From Candidatus Avipropionibacterium avicola (GTDB lineage: Bacteria; Actinomycetota; Actinomycetes; Propionibacteriales; Propionibacteriaceae), in NCBI GenBank assembly GCA_018715445.1, contig DVLP01000408.1, forward strand, positions 1 to 6,563: DNA of 6,563 nt, given 5' to 3'. Shown in pieces: positions 1 through 5,889 of this stretch. Within the stretch, counting starts at the first letter, position 1. Each line of letters opens with the position of its first letter. Under the pieces are notes generated by a model. It did no database searches. It was not told where the DNA came from and saw only the letters and a list, made by a program, of their open reading frames with translations. The translations under genes were made by a program, and so were the position numbers.

Positions 1-1
1 G

Positions 2-475
2 ATGCACACCGTGGAGTCGGCCGCCCGGACAGGGGAGAACGGCGGGCGCGTCAGCACCTGGCTGGGCCGTACCTCTGCCGTACCGGGCCAGTGGTGGCAG
101 GACCTGCAGGACAGTGCCCAACAGCCCGAGGCGGCGGGGGAGGCCGAGCGCAACGCACGCCGCGTTGCTCGGGACTGGGGCCGTTTCACCCGCAACTTCG
201 TGGTCCAGGGCACGGCAGCGGAGTGGGCGCTGTGCTGGCTGGGTGACCTGCGTCGGCGCCTCGGCGCCATCGCCGACGACGCAGGCGCCCGACCCGAGCT
301 GGTCTACTTCCTGCACGACGAGGTGATGGTCCACAGCCCGACCGGGTGTGCCGACGAGGTCGCCACCGCAGTGCGGGCCGCGGCGGTGCGCGCAGGGGAA
401 CTGCTCTTCGGCGACTGCGGGGTGGAGTTCGCGCTCAGTGTCGCGGTGGTCGACGCCTACGACCGCGCCAAGTGA
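2..475 (+). CDS. Family A DNA polymerase (bifunctional 3'-5' exonuclease/DNA polymerase type), C-terminal part
   Basis: This is the last 157 codons of a DNA polymerase I-like protein. The frame is open at the left edge, so the ATG at position 2 is probably an internal methionine. Two polymerase hallmarks are visible. Residues 64-76 (RNFVVQGTAAEWA) match the conserved family A stretch that reads QGTAAD in E. coli Pol I. Residues 105-107 (HDE in LHDEVMVHSP) match motif C, whose Asp and Glu belong to the metal-binding palm site. The ending, SVAVVDAYDRAK, is typical of the actinobacterial stand-alone proteins annotated as bifunctional 3'-5' exonuclease/DNA polymerase. These are shorter relatives of PolA and probably work in repair synthesis. 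The N-terminal exonuclease part is outside the window, so the choice between this protein and true PolA rests on the C-terminal flavour. The stop lies 3 bases from the stop of the convergent DUF421 gene. Confidence 0.85.
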   Translation: MHTVESAARTGENGGRVSTWLGRTSAVPGQWWQDLQDSAQQPEAAGEAERNARRVARDWGRFTRNFVVQGTAAEWALCWLGDLRRRLGAIADDAGARPELVYFLHDEVMVHSPTGCADEVATAVRAAAVRAGELLFGDCGVEFALSVAVVDAYDRAK

Positions 476-478
476 GCC

Positions 479-1024
479 TCAGACCGCGACGAACTCGTCC
501 GGGATGTGCTCGGCACCGACGACATGGGTCAACAGCGCTCGGTCGATCCTCGTGCCGCGCCGCAACACGCTGATCTGGCCGGTGGACTCCAGGATGACGC
601 AGGCCACTTCCTGACGATCGCGGATCCCTGCCTGCCGGAGCCGTGCATGGACCTCGTCGACGGTCACATGGGACCGCGACAGGTTCTCCGACAGCAGCTC
701 GGCGCCTGCCATCAGCACCACGGGGCGGGCGTTCACGATCTTGGCGCCGAGATCGAGCCGGCGCAGTTGGCCGGTCAGCGCCTGGAGCAGCACCAGGGTC
801 GCCAACCCCAGCAGCCCGGCGGCCAGTGTCGGGCTGTCACCGAGGATGGCGCGGCCGATCAACGCGCCGAGCGCGATCAGCGCGGCCAGGTCAAAACTGG
901 ACAGACTGGCCAACGTGCGTGGTCCCAGGACCCGAACCATCACCACGACGACCACGAAGAAGATCACGCAGGACACGACGACCCTGATGGCGTCGACCCC
1001 GTCGATTCCGTACTCAGTCCACAT
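479..1024 (-). CDS. DUF421/YetF-like membrane protein
   Basis: This 181-residue protein has an N-terminal membrane part and a C-terminal cytoplasmic part, as in the DUF421 (YetF/YcaP) family. Three hydrophobic segments lie at about residues 13-33, 45-62 and 66-84. Between the first two is the family signature, here LGPRTLASLSSFDLAALIALG, which corresponds to the common G-(K/P)-R-x-(L/M)-x-x-(L/M)-(S/T)-x-F-D-L pattern. Residues 99-157 (ARPVVLMAGAELL through ILESTGQISVLRRG) form the alpha/beta YetF domain. The biochemical role of the family is not established. The gene is last in the minus-strand cluster. It starts at ATG 12 bases after the MFS stop, with only a weak ribosome binding site, so translation may depend on the upstream gene. 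At 181 residues it is at the short end of the family but looks complete. Its stop nearly touches the convergent polymerase gene. Confidence 0.85.
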   Translation of the reverse strand: MWTEYGIDGVDAIRVVVSCVIFFVVVVVMVRVLGPRTLASLSSFDLAALIALGALIGRAILGDSPTLAAGLLGLATLVLLQALTGQLRRLDLGAKIVNARPVVLMAGAELLSENLSRSHVTVDEVHARLRQAGIRDRQEVACVILESTGQISVLRRGTRIDRALLTHVVGAEHIPDEFVAV

Positions 1025-1036
1025 CGGACCAGTCTT

Positions 1037-2263
1037 TCAGCCGTTGTGACGCAGCCCTCGGCGGTGCCACAACCACAGCGCGCTGCCGGTGACGAGGAAG
1101 CCCAAGCTGGCAGCCGCGAGCTGCAGGACGGTCCCGGTCACCAGGGGCGCCACCACCCCGGCCAGGGCGGCGTTGAGCAGCAGCTGGATGAACGACTGCA
1201 TCGACGCCGCCGAGCCCCGTTGGTGCGGGAAGAGGTCGAGCATCTCCAGCTGCAGGATCGGGAAGCACAGTGCTGCGCCCAGGGCGAGCAGGCTGGGTCC
1301 GACCACCGCCCACGGGAGCATCGGCGCCCCGGGCAACAGCGACAACGAGACGTTGAGGATGCCGGCGCTGACGGCGATGACGATCCCGACCGCGGTCAGC
1401 CGGGACGCGGCCACGATCCCCGACAGCCGCGAGTTCAGGAAGGCCCCCACCATCATGCCGGCGATCATCGGCACGAAGAAGATCCAGAAGTCCTGGTCAC
1501 CCTTGCCCAACAGCGACACCACGAAGATCGGGGCCGCGGCGATGTAGAGGAACTGGCCAGCGAAGGTGAACGAGCTCGCCAGGGCCAGACGCAGGAAACG
1601 ACCGCTGCGGGCCACCTCGACCAGGCCGCCGATCAACGGCGCGATCCGCAGGGGGCGTCGCTCGGACCTCGGGTGGGTCTCGGGCAGCACGGCTGCGGTC
1701 GACAGACACATCGCCACCCCGAAGGCCGCCAGGAACCAGAAGATGATCTGCCAGTGGCCCAGCCGCAACAACCAGCCGCCAATGATCGGGGCGATGGCTG
1801 GTGCCACCGAGAAGATCATCATGACCTGGGCCATCATCTTCTGGGCCGCCGGACCCTCGTACATGTCGCGGATCATGGCCCGACTGATGATCTGGCCGGA
1901 ACCGGCCGCAAATCCCTGCAGGGCACGGAAGATCAGCAGCACTCCCAGGTCTCCGGCCAGTGCGCAGCCGATGGAGGCCGCGGCGTAGGCCAGGGTGCCG
2001 ACGATGATGACCGGCTTGCGTCCCACGGCGTCGGAGATCGGCCCGTGCAGCAGGCTCATCACCGCGAAGCTCACCAAGTACACACTGGTGATCTGCTGCA
2101 GCTCGGTGGTGCCGACGCCGAACTCGGTGCCGATGTGCTCGAACCCGGGAAAGACCGTGTCGATGGTGAACGGACCGAACATGGCCAGGAAGGCCAGCAC
2201 GAGCATGACGCCGACCGTCGGCTTCGATCCGGAAGGGGGCAGGGTACGCACCTGCTCACCCAA
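1037..2263 (-). CDS. MFS transporter, Bcr/CflA-type multidrug efflux
   Basis: This is a 12-helix major facilitator of about 408 residues, probably a proton-coupled drug or small-molecule exporter of the inner membrane (DHA1 group). TM1 carries the PFTIDTVFPG segment, like the SIDMYLPA motif of Bcr/CflA proteins, with an acidic residue at 35. Motif A between TM2 and TM3 is HGPISDAVGRKPVIIVG (residues 73-89). TM4-TM5 has the family-typical LQGFAAGSGQIISRAMIRD and SVAPAIAPIIGGWL stretches. A central charged loop (PETHPRSERRP, 194-204) separates the two halves. The substrate cannot be read from sequence. The start is uncertain. TTG at 2261-2263 follows an in-frame stop directly and lacks a well-spaced ribosome binding site. 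GTG at 2249-2251 has GGTGAG just upstream, but very close. Either leaves TM1 intact, whereas the next ATG (2204-2206) would cut into it. It lies between the DoxX and DUF421 genes in the same cluster. Confidence 0.9.
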   Translation of the reverse strand: MGEQVRTLPPSGSKPTVGVMLVLAFLAMFGPFTIDTVFPGFEHIGTEFGVGTTELQQITSVYLVSFAVMSLLHGPISDAVGRKPVIIVGTLAYAAASIGCALAGDLGVLLIFRALQGFAAGSGQIISRAMIRDMYEGPAAQKMMAQVMMIFSVAPAIAPIIGGWLLRLGHWQIIFWFLAAFGVAMCLSTAAVLPETHPRSERRPLRIAPLIGGLVEVARSGRFLRLALASSFTFAGQFLYIAAAPIFVVSLLGKGDQDFWIFFVPMIAGMMVGAFLNSRLSGIVAASRLTAVGIVIAVSAGILNVSLSLLPGAPMLPWAVVGPSLLALGAALCFPILQLEMLDLFPHQRGSAASMQSFIQLLLNAALAGVVAPLVTGTVLQLAAASLGFLVTGSALWLWHRRGLRHNG

Positions 2264-2303
2264 TCACGCGAGCACGGGCACCCCCGGCCCGGGGTTGGCT
2301 GGC
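2264..2303 (-). other. Intercistronic spacer with a short GC hairpin
   Basis: The 40-base gap between the DoxX stop and the MFS start contains CCCCG-GCC-CGGGG (2282-2294), a 5-base-pair all-GC stem with a 3-base loop. No T-run follows on either strand, so I do not call it a terminator. It could be a weak attenuator or an mRNA-processing element inside the operon, or chance in GC-rich DNA. Confidence 0.25.
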
Positions 2304-2756
2304 TCAGTCGTAGCCGTACGGGTCCTCATGGGGCTTGTGTCCCCGGAACAGCTGGTCGACCGAGACCTTCCCCGCGCCGTACACCAACAGCAGCAGGCAG
2401 ACGCAGATGGTGATCACGGTGTATTCCCAGCCGTCACCCCACTCACCGTTGAGGTAGAGCCCGCGGTACCACTTCGTCCAGGCGATGATGAGCGCCTGCT
2501 CCACCAGGAGCACCCCGGCCACCACGGGGGTCGCGGCCCCGATGATCAGCAGGAAGCCGCCGCCGATCTCCAGGATCGTGGCCCCCAACGCCACCCAGTC
2601 CGGGTACGGGGTCTCGGTCCGCCGCAGGTACGCCTCCTGGTAGTTCAGCCCGGTGATCTGCCAACGACGCCAGCCGCGGGCGATCAGGACGACGCCGAGG
2701 CAGATCCGCACGATCAGCCACACGACGTGTCGGGTGCCGGCCAGGAAGCGGCTCAC
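2304..2756 (-). CDS. DoxX family membrane protein
   Basis: This is a 150-residue integral membrane protein of the DoxX/DUF4870-like superfamily. Four hydrophobic segments lie at about residues 11-27, 55-74, 76-94 and 112-129. The first ends in the typical basic turn (IARGWRRW), and the last ends in GAGKVSVDQL, matching the GxGxxSLD pattern at the end of the DoxX domain. The tail after residue 140 is polar and acidic. Family members are linked to redox or thiol stress. In Mycobacterium tuberculosis a DoxX protein associates with a superoxide dismutase and a thiosulfate sulfurtransferase. That role is not shown for this gene. It starts at GTG, 7 bases after the stop of the universal stress protein. 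Its ribosome binding site, GAGG at 2762-2765, overlaps that stop, so the two genes are probably translationally coupled. Confidence 0.88.
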   Translation of the reverse strand: MSRFLAGTRHVVWLIVRICLGVVLIARGWRRWQITGLNYQEAYLRRTETPYPDWVALGATILEIGGGFLLIIGAATPVVAGVLLVEQALIIAWTKWYRGLYLNGEWGDGWEYTVITICVCLLLLVYGAGKVSVDQLFRGHKPHEDPYGYD

Positions 2757-2761
2757 CGCGG

Positions 2762-2765
2762 CCTC
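2762..2765 (-). promoter_or_regulatory. Ribosome binding site of the DoxX gene, overlapping the USP stop
   Basis: On the minus strand the sequence reads TGAGGCCGCG followed by GTG. GAGG is 5 bases from the GTG start and shares its GA with the USP stop codon. This supports the GTG start and suggests that ribosomes finishing the stress protein can reinitiate on the DoxX gene. Confidence 0.6.
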
Positions 2766-3627
2766 ATCGCACGATGCCGACCGGGACCGGTGCGGAGTGG
2801 ATCACCCGGTGGCTGACCGAGCCGAGCAACAGCCCGGTGAACCCGCCCCGGCCGCGGCTGCCGACGATGACCGCGGTGGCCCCTTCGCCGGCGCGCACCA
2901 GGGCCTCAGCCGGATCGCCGCTGACGGCCTGACAGGTGATCGACAGGCTCGGGTGGGCTTCGGCGACCTCGTCGGCGATGTCCTGGAGCATCGAGAGGGT
3001 GGCCTGCTCGATCTGGTCACCGGCATCGCTCATCATCGGCAGCGCCCAGCCGCCGGCCATCCCGACCATGGTCTGGGGCTGCCAGGCCGCCACCATCGTC
3101 AGGGAACGGCCGAGGTGGTCGGCCCAGGAAGCGGCGAACTGGACGGCCTTGCGGCTCTGCTGCGATCCGTCGACACCGACCACGATCGGTCCGACGGCGG
3201 CGGTGCTCGCACCCTTGGTGATCACCAGCACCGGGCAGGGGGCGTGGGCCGAGACCTGGATCGCCACCGAGCCGAGCAGGGCGGAGGCCAGCTCGCCGCG
3301 GCCGCGGTGACCGACCACGATCAGGTCGTCGGGTCCGGCGTTCTCGATCAGCGCTGCCGGTGCGGTGCCGACGTAGACCTGGGTGGACACATCCTCGGCG
3401 CCGAAGGTGCGAGCCAGCTCCTCGGCCTCGGTGGTGACCTCGGAGCACCACTGCTCGACCTCGTTCTGGCTCGGGGGGTCGATCCCGGGGCCCATCGGGA
3501 CATCCATCGTGGGCAGGTCGAAGGCGTGGACGATCCGCAACGGACTGGGGATGGACTTGGACAGCTTGGCAGCGAACTCCAACGCGGGAGTCGAGGGTGA
3601 CGATCCGGTGTAGCCGGCGACGATCAT
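2764..3627 (-). CDS. Universal stress protein with two tandem UspA domains
   Basis: This is a 287-residue cytoplasmic protein made of two UspA domains, about residues 1-138 and 147-287. Each carries the nucleotide-binding signature G-2x-G-9x-G-(S/T): GHRGRGELASALLGS at 106-120 and GSRGRGGFTGLLLGS at 256-270. An ATP-binding type of Usp is therefore likely. Tandem proteins of this kind are common in actinobacteria, often respond to hypoxia or stationary phase, and act as stress or nucleotide sensors. The second domain opens with the usual VVGVDGS (149-155). The first reads VAGYTGS (3-9), with Thr where the conserved Asp normally sits, so the two nucleotide sites may differ. The ATG start is backed by a strong ribosome binding site, AGGAGGG at 3631-3637. 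It is the first gene of the minus-strand cluster, and DoxX follows after 7 bases. Confidence 0.93.
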   Translation of the reverse strand: MIVAGYTGSSPSTPALEFAAKLSKSIPSPLRIVHAFDLPTMDVPMGPGIDPPSQNEVEQWCSEVTTEAEELARTFGAEDVSTQVYVGTAPAALIENAGPDDLIVVGHRGRGELASALLGSVAIQVSAHAPCPVLVITKGASTAAVGPIVVGVDGSQQSRKAVQFAASWADHLGRSLTMVAAWQPQTMVGMAGGWALPMMSDAGDQIEQATLSMLQDIADEVAEAHPSLSITCQAVSGDPAEALVRAGEGATAVIVGSRGRGGFTGLLLGSVSHRVIHSAPVPVGIVR

Positions 3628-3630
3628 GAT

Positions 3631-3637
3631 CCCTCCT
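3631..3637 (-). promoter_or_regulatory. Strong ribosome binding site of the USP gene
   Basis: The minus strand reads AGGAGGG-ATC-ATG, a near-perfect match to the 16S rRNA tail with short spacing (4 bases from AGGAGG). It fixes the USP start at the ATG at 3625-3627 and suggests high expression of the first gene in the cluster. Confidence 0.7.
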
Positions 3638-3744
3638 CGGATCGGTCCGATGGTGTGGGTCCAACACTACGCGGTCGCCCACGCTGCGATCGGCAGGCAG
3701 CCGGTCGTTTCGCCCCGCCGCAGGGGCCCGTCGAGTCGTTTGCC

Positions 3745-3748
3745 GGAG
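3745..3748 (+). promoter_or_regulatory. Probable ribosome binding site of the cutinase gene
   Basis: GGAG sits 5 bases before TTG (3754), 11 before GTG (3760) and 17 before GTG (3766). The spacing favours TTG, and GTG at 3760 remains possible. All three starts leave the signal peptide complete, so the choice does not change the predicted function. Confidence 0.4.
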
Positions 3749-3753
3749 TTTGT

Positions 3754-4941
3754 TTGACTGTGGGGGTGACGAAACGTGTGGTGTGCTCGGTCCTGGTGGT
3801 GGTCCTGGCCTTGCTCAGTCCTGCCACGGCCCATGCCCAGGACGGTGGGATGCAGTGGTCGGGGCCGCCGGTCGCTGCCTCCAGTGCCGACACCCAACCG
3901 TGTGCGGACGTGATGTTCCTGGCCGCGCGGGGATCGCTGGAGGACGGGCCGTACGGCAGCATGGTCACCTCCTGGCGTGACGCACTGGCCACGGCGACCC
4001 AGCAGATGCCGGGCCGCGGCATCGGAACGGTCCGCGAGGTCTTCGTCGACTACCCCGCGATCGGGCCTGACACGATGCTGGATGCCGGGCTCGAGGGACT
4101 GTTCTTCTCCGAGGAACTGCCGGCCCTGCCGTACCGGGAGAGCGTGACCACCGGCGTCGAGGCGGCCCGTCACGCCCTGACCGACTCCGCCGAGCGGTGC
4201 CCCGCGGAACGTTGGGTGCTCGTCGGGTACTCCCAAGGGGCCCAGGTGATGACCGAAGTGCTCGCCGAGCGGACCGAGCAGGACAGCGGCCAGCTGCTGC
4301 TGGCGCTGCTGCTGGGCAATCCGGCGCACTACCAGGGCCAGTCCCTGACCGAGCCGTCCGGCGATGCCGATGATCTCGCCGGCGGTCTGACCGCTGCGCT
4401 GTACTACATCCGTCATGAGGCAGCCGCCGGACGCCAGGCCGGGGGTCAACCGCAGGCGACCGCCGATGGCGTACGGGCCATCCTGGAGCTGAGCCAGGGC
4501 AAGGCCAACTCCGAGGCGATGGCCGAGGCGGCCCGTGGTGCCGGGTTCGAGCTGCCTGCCGCCCTGCGCAGCCAGGTGTTGTCGCTGTGCAACGCCGGCG
4601 ACGTGGTCTGTGACTCGGGCGGTCTGCTGCGCAAGGTCGTGATCGAGGGCGCCGGCATCGACGGGCTGGTCGACGACTCGTGGGACGCCCATCACGCCTA
4701 CGGACCCAAGGATGCCGCGGTGGTCGTGGACCGGATCTCGGCGGAGCTGCGGGCCCTGGTGCCGCCGACACCGGCCGAGCCGGGCATCCGCACCGGACCG
4801 CTCGATCCGCGGCTGATCCTGGCCGGGGGAGTGGCGATCGTCCTGCTCACCGGGCTGGCGGTCAGCCTGGTGATGTTGTGGCGCGCTCCGAGCCGGCAGA
4901 CCAGGTCCGCGGCCGACCGGTCAGGTCCAGCTCAGCCGTAG
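3754..4941 (+). CDS. Secreted cutinase-family esterase with C-terminal membrane anchor
   Basis: A serine esterase of the cutinase family (alpha/beta hydrolase), 395 residues from TTG. Actinobacterial members cleave esters such as cutin-like polyesters, lipids or phospholipids; the substrate here is unknown. Residues 1-28 are a Sec signal peptide: basic TKR, a hydrophobic core, then an AHA cleavage site before Q29. The catalytic set aligns with fungal cutinase: oxyanion-hole S61 in ARGSLEDG, nucleophile S160 in GYSQGAQ, D283 in CNAGDVVC and H313 in AHHAYGP. C50/C149 and C279/C286 can form the two usual disulfides. Between GNP (188-190) and LCN (278-280) lie about 88 residues, where fungal cutinase has only about 20, so there is an Ala-rich, apparently helical insert. 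A Pro-rich linker (337-349) leads to a transmembrane helix (354-376) and a basic tail, so the enzyme is probably held on the outer face of the membrane. GTG at 3760 or 3766 is an alternative start. Confidence 0.88.
   Translation: MTVGVTKRVVCSVLVVVLALLSPATAHAQDGGMQWSGPPVAASSADTQPCADVMFLAARGSLEDGPYGSMVTSWRDALATATQQMPGRGIGTVREVFVDYPAIGPDTMLDAGLEGLFFSEELPALPYRESVTTGVEAARHALTDSAERCPAERWVLVGYSQGAQVMTEVLAERTEQDSGQLLLALLLGNPAHYQGQSLTEPSGDADDLAGGLTAALYYIRHEAAAGRQAGGQPQATADGVRAILELSQGKANSEAMAEAARGAGFELPAALRSQVLSLCNAGDVVCDSGGLLRKVVIEGAGIDGLVDDSWDAHHAYGPKDAAVVVDRISAELRALVPPTPAEPGIRTGPLDPRLILAGGVAIVLLTGLAVSLVMLWRAPSRQTRSAADRSGPAQP
4921..4941. other. 21-base tail-to-tail overlap of cutinase and EEP genes
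   Basis: The cutinase stop (TAG, 4939-4941) lies inside the EEP reading frame, and the EEP stop (TCA on the plus strand, 4921-4923) lies inside the cutinase frame. The shared bases encode the last six residues plus stop of each protein. No terminator hairpin with a T-run is visible here, so transcripts from both sides probably run into each other. Confidence 0.9.
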
Positions 4942-5889
4942 CGTCACCGAGGTCGGGTGGTGGTCCGACGGCACGGGGGTGCGCAGGTCGGTGTCCGAGC
5001 CTTCCCGGAAGTTGATGAGCAGCCGCCAGCTCAGCACCTCCACCCGGTCGGTCGGATAGGTGTGCACGTAGTCGAGCCGTCGGGTGCCGTCCACCCCCGG
5101 CTTGGCCTTGGCCGCATTGAGGTCCAGATAGGTCTCGTAGTCCGGGTTGAGCCTGGTGTCGGCCGGCGCGGCCGCATAGGCCTCGGGCAGCCCAAGGCTG
5201 GTGAGCAGCTTCGGGCCGGACTCGTAGCCACCGATGACGGTGTTGTAGTAGCTGTTGAAGTCGCCGAGCAGGATGACCGGGATGTCGCCGTACCCGGCTG
5301 ACCACTGTTGGACCTGCTCGGCCATCGCCTGGGCAGCGTGGTATCGGATCTCGTGGCGCTCCTCGGATGCCCCTGACGGGAGGTGGACGTTGAGCACCAT
5401 CAGTTGCTGTCCGGTGCCGAGGTGCTCCAGACGCACCCAGGTCCCGAAGCGCTGGTGCAGGTAGCCCTCGACTGACGGGTCGAACAGCTCAACCGTGCCG
5501 GCGTCGAGTCGGTCGAACTTCGCTGCCTTCCAGATGATGGCCCGTGGCGACACGTCCTCGGTGACGGTGAAGTGCTCGTAGCACCGACCCAGCAGCGTCG
5601 TGAGGTCGTCGACCTGGGGCCGTTCGTGGCCCTCCTGGATCGCGAGGATGTCGGGATCGTTGTCGGGGTGGCGAACCATGCTGGCGAAGGCGTTCCTGCG
5701 GGTCTGCCAGGTGATGCCCGGATAGTGATCGTCGTACTCGGTGGACAACATGTTGTACGTCGTCACCCTGATGGTGGCCGACGCCTCGGCAGCGGCCGCG
5801 GGCGTCGAGCCGGTTGCGGCCAGTGCTGAGGCCGAGGCCAGGGCGGCAGCAGTTCCGAGGACGGTACGGCGGTTCCATGTGGGGGTCAT
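4921..5889 (-). CDS. Tat-exported endonuclease/exonuclease/phosphatase (EEP) family hydrolase
   Basis: This 322-residue metal-dependent hydrolase has the DNase I/APE1/sphingomyelinase fold. The N-terminus has a twin-arginine signal: NRRTVLG at 6-12, an Ala-rich hydrophobic stretch, and a likely cleavage near AAAAEAS (31-37). It should therefore be exported folded, presumably with metal bound. EEP signature residues appear in order: N46 in TTYNMLS, E86 in AIQEGHE, H169 in LNVHLPS, D210 and N212 in LLGDFNSYYN, D273 in RLDYVHT, and D309/H310 in PSDHHP. This is a complete active site. The family cleaves phosphodiester or phosphomonoester bonds in nucleic acids, phospholipids or inositol phosphates; which one applies is not decidable here. 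The ATG overlaps the M14 peptidase stop as ATGA, so the two are probably cotranslated. The AGGAAG upstream (5902-5907) is 12 bases away, rather far. Only one Cys is present outside the signal (C103), so no disulfide is expected. Confidence 0.9.
   Translation of the reverse strand: MTPTWNRRTVLGTAAALASASALAATGSTPAAAAEASATIRVTTYNMLSTEYDDHYPGITWQTRRNAFASMVRHPDNDPDILAIQEGHERPQVDDLTTLLGRCYEHFTVTEDVSPRAIIWKAAKFDRLDAGTVELFDPSVEGYLHQRFGTWVRLEHLGTGQQLMVLNVHLPSGASEERHEIRYHAAQAMAEQVQQWSAGYGDIPVILLGDFNSYYNTVIGGYESGPKLLTSLGLPEAYAAAPADTRLNPDYETYLDLNAAKAKPGVDGTRRLDYVHTYPTDRVEVLSWRLLINFREGSDTDLRTPVPSDHHPTSVTLRLSWT
5886..5889 (-). other. ATGA stop/start overlap between M14 peptidase and EEP genes
   Basis: The minus strand reads CCATGACC. 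TGA ends the peptidase and ATG starts the EEP protein, sharing two bases. An in-frame TGA lies four codons upstream of that ATG, so the EEP gene cannot start earlier. This arrangement is typical of translational coupling within one transcript. Confidence 0.85.

Larger units (their letters stand above)
3628..3753. promoter_or_regulatory. Divergent intergenic region between the USP cluster and the cutinase gene
   Basis: This is the only non-coding stretch over 100 bases, and it should hold the promoters for both directions. For the USP side, TAGTGT on the minus strand (3664-3669) fits the TAnnnT pattern of a -10 box, but I see no good -35 at 17-18 bases. For the cutinase side I see no convincing pair. 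Two inverted repeats are present: TCGGA-TCGG-TCCGA at 3637-3650, just upstream of the USP ribosome binding site, and GCCCC-GCCGCA-GGGGC at 3712-3727. The first nests with ATCGG-T-CCGAT at 3641-3651. Either could be an operator, and neither matches a binding site I can name. The cutinase ribosome binding site (GGAG, 3745-3748) is at the right end. Confidence 0.4.

Noticed and set aside
2282..2294. Intrinsic terminator between the DoxX and MFS genes
   Set aside because: The stem is only five base pairs and no T-run follows it on either strand.
506..2413. A 635-codon open frame on the plus strand, antisense to the DUF421 and MFS genes and part of the DoxX gene
   Set aside because: Its product is a low-complexity string rich in Gln, His, Asp, Gly and Arg with no domain. 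The opposite strand encodes clear membrane proteins. Long antisense frames are expected from third-position GC bias.
1995..2816. A 273-codon plus-strand frame across the DoxX/USP junction
   Set aside because: It crosses two well-supported minus-strand genes, and its product is polar, repetitive in character and matches no family.
3641..3670. A DosR-type hypoxia box upstream of the USP gene
   Set aside because: Two GGACC direct repeats are present on the minus strand, but they are not arranged as the inverted GGGAC...GTCCC palindrome, so I cannot support this site.
3655..3753. Upstream extension of the cutinase frame to an ATG at 3655
   Set aside because: It would put 33 Arg/Pro/Gln-rich residues in front of a clear Sec signal peptide and fill the divergent promoter region. 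A start at 3754-3766 fits the GGAG site and the signal peptide.
3667..4695. A 342-codon minus-strand frame opposite the cutinase gene
   Set aside because: The composition is Gly/Arg/His/Gln-rich with no recognisable motif, and the plus strand has a complete cutinase with its catalytic residues.
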